A program made the translations under genes and the position numbers. From contig DASZOU010000022.1 in NCBI GenBank assembly GCA_035550655.1, positions 143,047 through 207,046 of the forward strand: a stretch of DNA of 64,000 nt. The letters run 5' to 3'. The notes below the pieces were generated by a model. That model was not told where the DNA came from. It saw only the letters and a program-made list of their open reading frames with translations, and searched no databases. The stretch comes from DASZTV01 sp035550655. GTDB lineage: Bacteria > Actinomycetota > Actinomycetes > JAFAQI01. How positions within the stretch are numbered: the stretch's first letter is position 1; each line of letters opens with the position of its first letter. Of this stretch, positions 41,788 to 49,898 are shown in pieces.

Positions 41788-43178
41788 TCCTGCACGGAGA
41801 GGTGCAGCTGACGCGCGGCCTCGGTGATGCTGCCGCTGATCGACGGGTAGATCGTGAAGGTGTGGGACAGCTGGTCGACGGTCAGCCCGTGCTGTACCGC
41901 CAGCGACACCGGCAGGATCAGCTCGCTCGCTCGGGGGGCGACCACGACACCGCCCAGCACCGCGCCGGTGCCCGGCCGGCAGTAGAGCTTCACGAACCCG
42001 TCCTCGATGCCCTGCATCTTCGCCCGCGCGTTTGTCGCGAGCGGCAGCTTCACCTCCCGCACGCCACCTCTGTCTGCCGCCGCCTCAGCCGCGAGCAGGC
42101 CGACCGTCGCGATCTCGGGATCGGTGAACACGTTGGCCGACACCGTTGCGAGCCGAAGCGGCAGCACCGCGTCGCCGAGGGCGTGCCACATCGCCGTACG
42201 GCCCTGCATCGCCGCCACCGACGCGAGCAGCAGCAAGCCGGTGCAGTCTCCCGCCGCGTAGACGCCCTGGACGTTGGTGCGCGAGACCCGGTCGACTTTC
42301 ACGTAGCCGGCGGCGTCTGTGGCGACTCCCACCCGGTCCAGGCCGAGCTCTGCGGTGTTCGGCACCGAGCCCACCGTGACGAGGCAGTGCGAGCCGTGCA
42401 CCGTCCGGCCGTCCCTGAGGTCGACCTCGACGCCGTCAGCCGTGCGCCGCACGCCGGCCGCGCGCGCTTGCTTCATGATCTGCATGCCACGCCGCGTGAA
42501 GACTGCCTCGATGAGCAGGGCGGCGTCCGCGTCCTCGCTCGGCATGACACGGTCACGACTGGAGACGAGCGTGACCTCACTGCCCAGTGCGAGGTACGCG
42601 CTGGCGAACTCGGCGCCCGTGACCCCGGAACCGACGACGACGAGATGCTCGGGGAGCGCCGGCAGGTCGTAGAGCTGCTGCCAGTTCAGGATCCGCTCCC
42701 CGTCCGGCTCAGCTCCGGGAAGCACCCGCGGCGAGGCGCCGGTCGAGATCAGAACGATGTCGGCCACGAGCTGTTCGGTGCCGTTCGCAGTGGCGATCTC
42801 GACGCGACCCGGCCCGGCGAATCGGCCGCTGCCGCGCACGATCTGCACACCCTCCCCCGCAACCCGCCTGGTGATGTCCGCCGACTGCGCCGCCGCGAGC
42901 GTCTTGACCCGCCGGCAGACCGTCTGCGCGTCGACCTCGACGTGATCGGTGGCGCTGCCGCCCGCGCGCAGCCGCACCCCCAGCGCCTCGCTCCCCTCGA
43001 ACGCCGCGATCGACTCACTCGTGGCGATCAGCGTCTTCGACGGGACGCAGTCCGCCAGGACGCACGCGCCACCCAGGCCGTCCCGCTCGACCACGACCAC
43101 CTCGGCGCCGAGTTGGGCCGCCACGAGCGCCGCCTCGTAGCCGCCGGGTCCGCCGCCGAGAATCGCGATGCGCGTCAC
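41784..43178 (-). CDS. lpdA: NAD(P)H-quinone / disulfide reductase LpdA
   Basis: Flavoprotein disulfide-reductase family, 464 residues. FAD motif ILGGGPGGYEAAL, then GGACVLADCVPSK with both Cys (39 and 44) of a redox-active pair; NAD motif VVVGSGVTGAEFASAYLALG; second FAD motif VYAAGDCTGLL. The C-terminal interface lacks the His-x4-Glu pair of lipoamide dehydrogenase (it reads FTIYPSISGSITEAA), as in LpdA (Rv3303c) of M. tuberculosis, an NAD(P)H quinone reductase. Quinone reduction is likely, lipoamide reduction unlikely. The frame opens upstream to 43367, but GTG 43178 with GGGAG 9 bases away gives the family N-terminus. Confidence 0.88.
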   Translation of the reverse strand: MTRIAILGGGPGGYEAALVAAQLGAEVVVVERDGLGGACVLADCVPSKTLIATSESIAAFEGSEALGVRLRAGGSATDHVEVDAQTVCRRVKTLAAAQSADITRRVAGEGVQIVRGSGRFAGPGRVEIATANGTEQLVADIVLISTGASPRVLPGAEPDGERILNWQQLYDLPALPEHLVVVGSGVTGAEFASAYLALGSEVTLVSSRDRVMPSEDADAALLIEAVFTRRGMQIMKQARAAGVRRTADGVEVDLRDGRTVHGSHCLVTVGSVPNTAELGLDRVGVATDAAGYVKVDRVSRTNVQGVYAAGDCTGLLLLASVAAMQGRTAMWHALGDAVLPLRLATVSANVFTDPEIATVGLLAAEAAADRGGVREVKLPLATNARAKMQGIEDGFVKLYCRPGTGAVLGGVVVAPRASELILPVSLAVQHGLTVDQLSHTFTIYPSISGSITEAARQLHLSVQD

Positions 43179-43202
43179 CTGCCCATTCTCCCTGCGCGCT
43201 CT

Positions 43203-43208
43203 TACGCT
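43203..43208 (+). promoter_or_regulatory. -10 element of leaderless gene at 43216
   Basis: TACGCT with 7 bases to the GTG at 43216, the same layout as at 20888. Confidence 0.5.
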
Positions 43209-43215
43209 TCTCGTC

Positions 43216-43674
43216 GTGGCGGTGTACGCGGCGTACGGTTCGAACCTCGACCCCGCCCAGATGCACGCCCGTTGCCCGCATTCGCCGTGTCGCGGGCCAG
43301 GCTGGCTCGAGGGCTGGCGGCTGACCTTCGGCGGCGAGGACCTCGGCTGGGAGGGCGCGCTCGCCACGGTCGTGGAGGACCCGGCCTCGCGGGTCTTCGT
43401 GATGCTCTATGACATCGAGACCTACGACGAGGCCACCCTCGACGAGATCGAGTTCGCGAGCACCGGGCTGTACCAGAAGATCCGCGTGCGGGTCGCGACC
43501 CTCGACGGTGGCGAGCTCGCCTGGCTGTACGTGCTGGCCGGGTATGAGGGCGGCCTTCCCTCCGCGCGCTACCTCGGACTGATGGCTGACGCCGCCGAGC
43601 GGGCCGGCGCTCCGGCGGACTACGTTGCCGACCTGCGAAGCAGGCCGTGCCGCACCGTCGGCGAAGATCACTAG
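43216..43674 (+). CDS. gamma-glutamylcyclotransferase-like protein
   Basis: 152 residues of the GGCT/AIG2-like fold. The substrate loop YAAYGSNLDPAQM (about 4-16) is the family signature (YGSN), GWRLTFGG follows, and the conserved acid lies in DEIEFASTGLYQKI. Family enzymes cyclise gamma-glutamyl groups to 5-oxoproline; the actinobacterial substrate is unknown. Diverges from lpdA, as Rv3304 does from Rv3303c. GTG 43216 is chosen for the leaderless TACGCT spacing and because it places YGSN at the usual distance from the N-terminus. The next gene begins directly after its stop. Confidence 0.8.
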   Translation: MAVYAAYGSNLDPAQMHARCPHSPCRGPGWLEGWRLTFGGEDLGWEGALATVVEDPASRVFVMLYDIETYDEATLDEIEFASTGLYQKIRVRVATLDGGELAWLYVLAGYEGGLPSARYLGLMADAAERAGAPADYVADLRSRPCRTVGEDH

Positions 43675-44115
43675 GTGATAGACGGTCAGCGCACGGGACA
43701 CACCCCGCTCCAGCGCCTACTCGGCATCTTCTACCTCGACGACCTCAGCAACCCGCCGGCCGACGGTTCGGCCACCGTCCAGGGCGACGTCCGGGACGAC
43801 TTCAAGGGGCCGGCTGGATCGCTGGAGGGCGGGCTGGTGGCCACGCTGATCGACACCGCGGGCGCAACGGCAGCAGCAAGAGCGCTCGACGGCCTGGTCG
43901 CCACGCAGTCGATGACGATCGCGTTCACCTCGCCGGTACGGGTGGGTCCGGCCGTGGCGAGAGGCGTCCCGGTCCGGGTCGGCAAGCGTGACGCGGTCGT
44001 CGAGGTCCACCTGACCGACGCGGGCAACGGAGACCGGCTGTGCGCGACCGCGCTCATGACGGTCGTGCGGATCGGCGACCGCCCGTCGCTAGGCGCGGAC
44101 GGACTGGCGGGCTAG
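43675..44115 (+). CDS. PaaI-family hotdog-fold thioesterase
   Basis: 146 residues. The hotdog signature is GSLEGGLVATLIDTAGATAA (about 58-77) with the catalytic Asp, then ATQSMTIAFTSPVRVGP and a C-terminal strand GDRLCATALMTVVRI. Acts on an acyl- or aroyl-CoA; identity unknown. GTG begins right after the stop of the cyclotransferase-like gene. The last 27 bases overlap the end of the convergent GGDEF gene. Confidence 0.82.
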   Translation: MIDGQRTGHTPLQRLLGIFYLDDLSNPPADGSATVQGDVRDDFKGPAGSLEGGLVATLIDTAGATAAARALDGLVATQSMTIAFTSPVRVGPAVARGVPVRVGKRDAVVEVHLTDAGNGDRLCATALMTVVRIGDRPSLGADGLAG

Positions 44116-45105
44116 CGACCGCCGCAGGTACATGTCGGCGTCGGCCTGGTTGATCAGGTCGTCCAGGGTGCAACCAGCCTCGCCGTCGTATGCCGCGGCT
44201 CCGACCGACACCGAGACCGAGTGAGCCGCGCCCGCCTCGATGACGCGCTCAGCGAGCACGCGGCCCTCCGAGGGACCGGAGGCGAAGACGACGAGCTCAT
44301 CCCCGCCCCAGCGCCCCACCAGATCGGTGTCGCGGACAGCTGAGCGCAAGGCATCCGCGGCACGACGGATCAGGTCGTCGCCGGCATCGTGGCCGAGCTC
44401 GTCGTTGACCCGCTTCAACCCGTCGATGTCGACGAACAGCACGTCACCACAGCCCCCGTGACGGCGCATGTGCCGCATGACGGACTCGGCCGACTCGACG
44501 AAGCCGCGGCGGTTGAGCAGTCCGGTGAGCTCGTCGGTCACCGACAGCCGGCGCACCTCCTGGGTGCGCTGCTCGATCACGGTCTCGAGGTCCTCCAGTG
44601 CACGCGCGTGGACGAGGGCGACGGCGGTCGTGTCGGCCAGCGCTTGCAGCAGCTGCACCTCTTCATCCGTCGCGACGTGATAGTCGGCCCAGTAGTTGCC
44701 GATCGCGCCGATCGGGTCCGCCGAGCGGATCGGCACCATGCACAGGCTCTTCACGAACGTCGGGCGATAGGCGTCCTGTGGGATCCGGTTGTCGAGATAG
44801 ATGTCCGGAATGATCACCGGCGTGGCATTGAGCATGGACCAGCCGGAGATGCACGCCGACATCGGGAAGCGCTGTCCCTTCCACAGCGGCTGGATCGCGT
44901 CCTCGTCGGCGTAGTAGCAGCTGCCGTTGTCGCGCAGCACGAACGTCGCGCCGTCCGCAGCCGTCAGCTCGCGCGCGGCGTGCCGAACGATTCGCTGCAC
45001 GCTAGCGACATCACGTGCGAGGGACAGCTCCTGCACCACTCGAACCAGGCCCTTGACGCCGAGCCCACGATGCTGCGCCGCACCACTCCCCACCATGACG
45101 TTCAT
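44089..45105 (-). CDS. GAF-GGDEF protein, probable diguanylate cyclase
   Basis: 338 residues from ATG 45105 (earlier in-frame starts exist). GAF domain about 20-170 (VVQELSLARDVASVQ, FPMSACISGWSML, MVPIRSADPIGAIGNYW), a coiled linker ALEDLETVIEQRTQEVRRL, then the GGDEF domain: LTGLLNRRGF, DVLFVDIDGLKRVND and the active-site loop RWGGDEL (267-271), in which the last residue is Leu instead of Phe. An RxxD inhibitory site (RDTD, 258-261) stands five residues before it, at the standard place, so c-di-GMP feedback binding is likely. Last gene after ybdK-like and M20 genes, 41 bases downstream. Confidence 0.85.
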   Translation of the reverse strand: MNVMVGSGAAQHRGLGVKGLVRVVQELSLARDVASVQRIVRHAARELTAADGATFVLRDNGSCYYADEDAIQPLWKGQRFPMSACISGWSMLNATPVIIPDIYLDNRIPQDAYRPTFVKSLCMVPIRSADPIGAIGNYWADYHVATDEEVQLLQALADTTAVALVHARALEDLETVIEQRTQEVRRLSVTDELTGLLNRRGFVESAESVMRHMRRHGGCGDVLFVDIDGLKRVNDELGHDAGDDLIRRAADALRSAVRDTDLVGRWGGDELVVFASGPSEGRVLAERVIEAGAAHSVSVSVGAAAYDGEAGCTLDDLINQADADMYLRRSLARQSVRA

Positions 45106-45146
45106 GGTCAGCGCTACGGCCGACACCCGGCAATGGCCCGTAATGG

Positions 45147-46325
45147 CTAGTCGGAGGACACCGGCGGCGAGCCGGTGAGAGCGACGCCGGTAAGCAGCGA
45201 GACGCCGATTCCGATGCACCGCTCGTCGACGTCGAAGCTCGACTGGTGCAGGTCGTAGAGCACCGGACTGGCGGGGGCTCGGACGCCCAGCCTCGCTAGC
45301 GCGCCGGGCACCTGGTCGAGATACCAGCCGAAGTCCTCGCCACCGAGGCTCTGCGCGGTCTCGCCCACCAGGCCCCCCGGCGTAGAGGTCGCCGCCGCCG
45401 CAAGGACCTCGACGCAGTCAGGATCGTTGACCACCGGCGGAACACCACGCACATGCGAGATCTCGATCCCGACGCCGTACGGCGCGACCACATCGCGAAC
45501 GACCCGGTCGACGAGCGGGGGGAGCGCATCCCACGTTTCTCGGGAAAGGGTGCGCAGGGTGCCCCGCACCACGCCGTGACGAGGGATCGCGTTGGCAACA
45601 GTCCCTGCGCTGACCTGTCCCCAGACCAGCGTCGTGCCCGAGCGCGGGTCGGCGCGACGAGCAAGCAGGCCGGGAGTCGCGGTGATCACCGCGCCGAGGG
45701 CGCCCACCAGGTCGGCGGACAGGTGCGGCCGGGCGGTGTGCCCGCCCGGTCCGGAGAGCCGCACCTCCAGCAGGTCGCTGGCCGCCGTCACCGCCCCGGT
45801 CCGCAGACCGACCGTGCCGACCTCGATCGACGGATCGCAGTGCACCGCGTACAGCCGCCGGATCCCGTCGAGACCGCCGGCGCGGATGACGTCCAGCGCG
45901 CCTCCCGGGATCACCTCCTCGGCCGGCTGGAAGACCAGGCGCACCCCGTGGCCGAGCTCGCCGCGGGCCGCCGAACCGGCGAGCGCAAGACCCGCTCCCA
46001 GCACCACCGTCGTGTGCACGTCGTGGCCGCACGCGTGGGTCACACCGTCGACGGTCGAGCGGTACGACACCTCCTTGGCGTCCGGGATCGGCAGCGCATC
46101 GAGGTCGGCTCGCAGCGCAACTTCAGGCGGCTGCGGGCCGATGTCGCACAACAGACCGGTGCCTTCGGGCAGCAGCCGCGGCGACAGACCGGCGGCACTG
46201 AGGGTGTCGGCGACCAGACCGGTGGTCCGGTACTCCTCACGACCGAGCTCCGGATGCGCGTGGATGTCGCGGCGCAGCCCGATCAGTCGCGCCTCGTTGT
46301 CGGCGAGGAACGCTGCCGCGCTCAC
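45147..46325 (-). CDS. M20-family amidohydrolase (hippurate hydrolase / AmiA-like)
   Basis: 392 residues, M20D subfamily. The metal site is HACGHDVHTTVVLG (Cys and His ligands) and QPAEEVIPGGA (Glu-Glu), with ALRADLDALPI before and a distal His in YDLHQSSFDVDE; the middle dimerisation domain has GPGGHTARPHLSADLV. Such enzymes cut N-acyl amino acids or other amides with two Mn/Zn ions. M. tuberculosis has AmiA1/AmiB1 in the corresponding place. The start overlaps the YbdK-like ligase gene by 4 bases, so the two products may act on related amides. Confidence 0.88.
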   Translation of the reverse strand: MSAAAFLADNEARLIGLRRDIHAHPELGREEYRTTGLVADTLSAAGLSPRLLPEGTGLLCDIGPQPPEVALRADLDALPIPDAKEVSYRSTVDGVTHACGHDVHTTVVLGAGLALAGSAARGELGHGVRLVFQPAEEVIPGGALDVIRAGGLDGIRRLYAVHCDPSIEVGTVGLRTGAVTAASDLLEVRLSGPGGHTARPHLSADLVGALGAVITATPGLLARRADPRSGTTLVWGQVSAGTVANAIPRHGVVRGTLRTLSRETWDALPPLVDRVVRDVVAPYGVGIEISHVRGVPPVVNDPDCVEVLAAAATSTPGGLVGETAQSLGGEDFGWYLDQVPGALARLGVRAPASPVLYDLHQSSFDVDERCIGIGVSLLTGVALTGSPPVSSD

Positions 46326-47464
46326 AGCGAGAGACCAGCAGGCGCTTCGTTCTGCATCTCCGACAGCAGCCCGTCGACGACGGCTCGCAGGTCACCGCCG
46401 GCGGCTTCCGCACAGGCGCGCTGGCGGAGATAGCTCGGCCCCACCTCGAGCACCTCCTTCACCCGTACCAGCTCTTTCGCGCAGTCCAGCCGCTCACCGA
46501 TCGGCACGAGCTCGTCGACCAGCTCCAACAGCATCTCGCGAAGCGGCCTCGTGGTGCCGTCGTCCGCGACGATCAGCTCGGCGTCGACGCCGTAGCGCGC
46601 GGCACGCCACTTGTTCTCGCGGACCGTCCAGCCTTTCGGCACCGGCAACGTGTAGCCCCGGTCCAGCTGCCCGTTGAGCATCTCGACCAGACACTGCGAC
46701 AGCGCCGCCGCCCACGAGATCTCGAACAGCGTCGGGAGGCCGTCACAGATGCGCAGCTCGACGGTCCCGAACTGCGGATGCGGGCGCACGTCCCACCAGA
46801 CCTCGCGCACCGAGCTGATCGTCTGCGCGCAGATCAACGTCGACATGAACTCCTCGAAGTCGTCCCAGCCCGACAGCTGGTACGGGATGCCGGCCGTCGG
46901 CAGGCCTTCGAAGACCTTGCTGCGCGCCGACGCCAAGCCGGTGTCGGTTCCGACCCAGTACGGCGAGGACGCCGACAGCGCGAGGAAGTGCGGGATGTAC
47001 GTGGTCAGCGCGTTCACGATCGGGATCACCTTCTCGGGCGAACGCACCCCTACGTGGACGTGCACGCCGAAGATCTGCAGCCGTCGCGCCAGCCACTGCA
47101 TCTGTTCGACCAGCTGCTCGTAGCGGGGATTGGGGCTGATCTGCTGCTCGGTCCAGTCGCTGGTCGGGTGGGTGCCCGAGCACATCAGACCCACGCCGCG
47201 CCGGGCCGCCGCTTCGCCGACCTCAGCGAGCGTGGTCCGCAGGTCGGCGACGGCCGCGTCGACCGTCGAGCAGACCCCGGTGATGATCTCGATGCAGGAC
47301 TCGAGCAGCTCGTGCTTGGCCTTCGGGTGCTCGGCCCCATCGCCGAGCTCCGCGAGGATCTCCGAGGCCACGCTCGTGAGCTCACCGGAGGCAAGGTCGA
47401 CCAGCTCCAGCTCCCACTCCACGCCGAGGCTCGATACCTCCGATGAGGCGAACGGAATGTCCAC
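46322..47464 (-). CDS. carboxylate-amine ligase, YbdK/GCS2 family
   Basis: 380 residues of the glutamate-cysteine ligase 2 fold. Seen: LGVEWELELVD (metal Glu pair), KHELLESCIEIITGVC, CSGTHPTSDWTEQQISPNPRY, FGVHVHVGVRSPEKVI, YWVGTDTGLASARS, GTVELRICDGLPT and RENKWRAARYGVDAELI with the conserved Arg/Lys. Members form an amide between a carboxylate and an amine using ATP; E. coli YbdK has weak gamma-glutamylcysteine synthesis, so the true substrate is open. GTG 47464 has GAAG 5 bases upstream and gives the compact family N-terminus. Divergent from the carboxypeptidase gene. Confidence 0.85.
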   Translation of the reverse strand: MDIPFASSEVSSLGVEWELELVDLASGELTSVASEILAELGDGAEHPKAKHELLESCIEIITGVCSTVDAAVADLRTTLAEVGEAAARRGVGLMCSGTHPTSDWTEQQISPNPRYEQLVEQMQWLARRLQIFGVHVHVGVRSPEKVIPIVNALTTYIPHFLALSASSPYWVGTDTGLASARSKVFEGLPTAGIPYQLSGWDDFEEFMSTLICAQTISSVREVWWDVRPHPQFGTVELRICDGLPTLFEISWAAALSQCLVEMLNGQLDRGYTLPVPKGWTVRENKWRAARYGVDAELIVADDGTTRPLREMLLELVDELVPIGERLDCAKELVRVKEVLEVGPSYLRQRACAEAAGGDLRAVVDGLLSEMQNEAPAGLSL

Positions 47465-47531
47465 GAGGGCTTCATGACCATTTCCGCGCCAAACCACACC
47501 GGCGCGCCGCCACCGGCAACCCCGCACCCGA

Positions 47532-47537
47532 TACCGT
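47532..47537 (+). promoter_or_regulatory. -10 element upstream of D,D-carboxypeptidase gene
   Basis: TACCGT, 8 bases before ATG 47546; supports that ATG over the earlier in-frame ATG at 47474. Confidence 0.45.
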
Positions 47538-47545
47538 GTCAGCCA

Positions 47546-48676
47546 ATGGCTCGTCGCCTGGCCGCCGGTGCTGCCGCGGCTCTCCTGCTCGCCCTGTCCG
47601 CTCCGCCGAGCGCTGCAGTGGCTGCCTCCTCGCGCTCTCACCCGATCGGCGGCGACCTCCTGGCGTCCACCGGTGTCATCGTGCAGCCGCTTCCCGGCGC
47701 ACCCCCGCTGCCGCTCCCGTCCCAGCTGCCCGCAGCCTCCTGGCTGGTCGCGAACCTGACGACGGGCCAGGTGCTGGCCGCCAAGGCGCCGCACGAACGG
47801 TTCCTTCCGGCAAGCACGCTGAAGCTGCTCACCGCGGCGACGCTGATCCCGCGGCTCAACCCGAAGGCAGCGTTCCGGATCTCCTACCACGACGAGGTCG
47901 TCGACGGCACGAAGGCCGGACTCACCGTCGGGATGCGCTACCCGATCTCCACGCTGTTCCAGTGCATGCTCGAGATGAGCGCGAACGACGCGGCGGAGGC
48001 ACTCGCCGAGGCCTACGGCGGGGTCAAAGAGACGCTGCGCGCCATGAACACCGAAGCCCGCGTCCTCCAAGCGGACGACACCCACGCGGATACCCCGAGC
48101 GGACTCGACGGGCCCGGCGAGACGACCTCCGCCTACGACCTGGCGCTGATCGCCCAGGCCGATTTCAAGATGCCGGCGTTCCGGCACTACATCACCCAGG
48201 TCAGCAGCGAGATTCCCGCAGCCCACCACAAGCACTTCCAGATCCAGAGCCACAACGACCTGCTCACGACCTACCGCGGGGACATCGGCGGCAAGAACGG
48301 CTACACGGTCGCCGCCCAGGCGACATACGTCGGCGCGGCGAGGCGGCACGGCCAGACGATCCTCGTGTCGTTGATGCACGCGTACCCGAACTGGGCTCCG
48401 ATGGCGAGCGCGCTGCTCAACTGGGGCTTCAAGGCCAACGGCAAGGTGACACCGGTCGGTGAGCTCGTCCAACCCCTCCCGCCTCCCGCGCCCGTGACGC
48501 CGCAGGTGTCGAATGTTGCGTCGGCAACACCTGCCGCAGCGGTGCACAAGCGCCACATCGGGTCCATCGTCGAGATGCTCGCGGTGATGCTCACCGCGTT
48601 CGCCGCGGGCATGACCGCGATCCGGCGAATCTTTCCGAGACGGGCCTCGTCACGCCTGAAACTCCCCCCGATCTGA
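47546..48676 (+). CDS. D-alanyl-D-alanine carboxypeptidase (PBP5/DacA-type)
   Basis: 376 residues, exported and membrane-anchored: signal peptide MARRLAAGAAAALLLAL... to about 27, and a C-terminal hydrophobic helix (about 340-360) followed by a basic tail. Penicillin-binding motifs: Ser90-Thr-Leu-Lys93 (SxxK), Ser145-Ala-Asn147 (SxN) and Lys250-Asn-Gly252 in place of the usual KTG. Trims the last D-Ala of peptidoglycan stem peptides. ATG 47546 is chosen over ATG 47474 because it begins a clean signal peptide and has TACCGT 8 bases upstream. A Rho-independent-type hairpin follows the stop. Confidence 0.87.
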   Translation: MARRLAAGAAAALLLALSAPPSAAVAASSRSHPIGGDLLASTGVIVQPLPGAPPLPLPSQLPAASWLVANLTTGQVLAAKAPHERFLPASTLKLLTAATLIPRLNPKAAFRISYHDEVVDGTKAGLTVGMRYPISTLFQCMLEMSANDAAEALAEAYGGVKETLRAMNTEARVLQADDTHADTPSGLDGPGETTSAYDLALIAQADFKMPAFRHYITQVSSEIPAAHHKHFQIQSHNDLLTTYRGDIGGKNGYTVAAQATYVGAARRHGQTILVSLMHAYPNWAPMASALLNWGFKANGKVTPVGELVQPLPPPAPVTPQVSNVASATPAAAVHKRHIGSIVEMLAVMLTAFAAGMTAIRRIFPRRASSRLKLPPI

Positions 48677-48708
48677 CCTATACCGACCCACGTGGCGGAC
48701 GTCGAGGT

Positions 48709-48732
48709 GTCGGCGTAAGCCGACTCCTTTGT
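48709..48732 (+). terminator. Rho-independent-type terminator after the carboxypeptidase gene
   Basis: GTCGGC-GTAA-GCCGAC, a 6-bp stem closed by a GNRA tetraloop, followed by TCCTTTGT. It lies 33 bases after the stop. Confidence 0.55.
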
Positions 48733-48817
48733 CGGGTGGTGGGTGGGGTGGTGGACGTGTATCGTCCTCGCCAACCTGCTCCACCCGGAGCGCGGATCGA
48801 GCAAACCTGGGGTCGTT

Positions 48818-49024
48818 GTGGCGCAAGGCACGGTCAAGTGGTTCAACGGGGAGAAGGGCTACGGCTTCATCGCCGTGGACGGCGGAAGTGATGTCTTCGT
48901 TCACTTCAGCGCCATCGAGATGGACGGCTACAAGACCCTCGAAGAGGGCCAGCGGGTCGAGTTCGAAGTGACGCAGGGGCAGAAGGGCCCGCAGGCCGAC
49001 AAGGTGCGCGCCGCTAGCGCGTAG
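48818..49024 (+). CDS. csp: cold-shock protein (CspA family)
   Basis: 68-residue single cold-shock domain, an RNA/ssDNA chaperone. MAQGTVKWFNGEKGYGFIAV holds RNP1 (KGYGFI), followed by RNP2 (VFVHF). GTG 48818 gives the standard N-terminus and length; upstream in-frame codons are not family-like. A TATCGT hexamer at 48760-48765 could be its -10, giving a leader of about 45-50 bases, a usual trait of cold-shock genes. Its last 11 bases overlap the end of the convergent YihY gene. Confidence 0.95.
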   Translation: MAQGTVKWFNGEKGYGFIAVDGGSDVFVHFSAIEMDGYKTLEEGQRVEFEVTQGQKGPQADKVRAASA

Positions 49025-49898
49025 CCGTCTCCCCCCCGATCGAGCGAGGCCAGAGCCGGTCCTGCTTGACCACGTTGACCTGCACGGCGAGCAACACCAC
49101 CTGCGCCTGCAGATAGATCCACGACAGCAGCACGATGACGGTTCCGAACGAGCCGTACGTCGATGACGCGTGCCGAAGCTTGTGGCTGATGAATGCCGCC
49201 GACAAGGCCTGCAAGACGGCCAGCACCATAGCCGCGAAGGCGGCGCCGGGCAGGACGTCGCCGACCGACAGCCGGCGAACGGTCAGCCACCGGAAGACGA
49301 CGACGAAGACGGCCGTGTTCAGCGCTGCGGTCAGCACGACACCCACGACGGTCAGCCCCCATCCGACCGGGATGCCAAGCGCGTGCCCGCTCGTCACCGT
49401 TCCGGCGATCGCAGTCGTGACAACCAGCCCCAGACCGCCGACAAGAACAGTGCGCAACGCGCGAAGGTTCGTCTGCAGCCAGTTGGGACGCTCGTCGCGC
49501 TTGACGCAGTACACGGCATTCCACGCCGTCTCGCCGGCCTTGGCGACGCCGAGCCCGCTGTACAGCGCGAGCACCGTGCCGAGGACCACTGCGATCACGC
49601 TTCCGTGGTGAGGCAGCGGCGAGTGCTTGATGAGCGGCAGTGTGCTGACCGCCGAGTTCTCGACCCGCATCTGCCAGCTCGGATGCCCGGCCAGCACGAA
49701 GCCCGAGATCGACGCCAAGGCAAGCAGCAACGGGAAGATCGAGAAGAAGGCGTAGTACGTGATGACGACGGCAAGGTTGCCCGATGAGTCCTCGCCGAAC
49801 TTGACCAACACCGCGAGGGGAAACGCCAGCCACGGCCGTTGCTGCTGGTAGGCGTCAGCCCGCGCCCGCAGCCTGCTGATGTCGGGCTTGCCTACCAT
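49014..49898 (-). CDS. YihY/BrkB-family inner membrane protein
   Basis: 294 residues with six membrane helices. Signature segments: VVITYYAFFSIFPLLLALAS in the first helix, GLGVAKAGETAWNAVYCV, PVGWGLTVVGVVLTA, DVLPGAAFAAMVLAVLQAL and the last YGSFGTVIVLLSWIYLQAQV. The family is widespread and its function unsettled (once called ribonuclease BN in error). Last gene of the icd-mdh-corC-trpS-2H run; overlaps the 2H phosphoesterase gene by 7 bases. Confidence 0.85.
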   Translation of the reverse strand: MVGKPDISRLRARADAYQQQRPWLAFPLAVLVKFGEDSSGNLAVVITYYAFFSIFPLLLALASISGFVLAGHPSWQMRVENSAVSTLPLIKHSPLPHHGSVIAVVLGTVLALYSGLGVAKAGETAWNAVYCVKRDERPNWLQTNLRALRTVLVGGLGLVVTTAIAGTVTSGHALGIPVGWGLTVVGVVLTAALNTAVFVVVFRWLTVRRLSVGDVLPGAAFAAMVLAVLQALSAAFISHKLRHASSTYGSFGTVIVLLSWIYLQAQVVLLAVQVNVVKQDRLWPRSIGGETATR

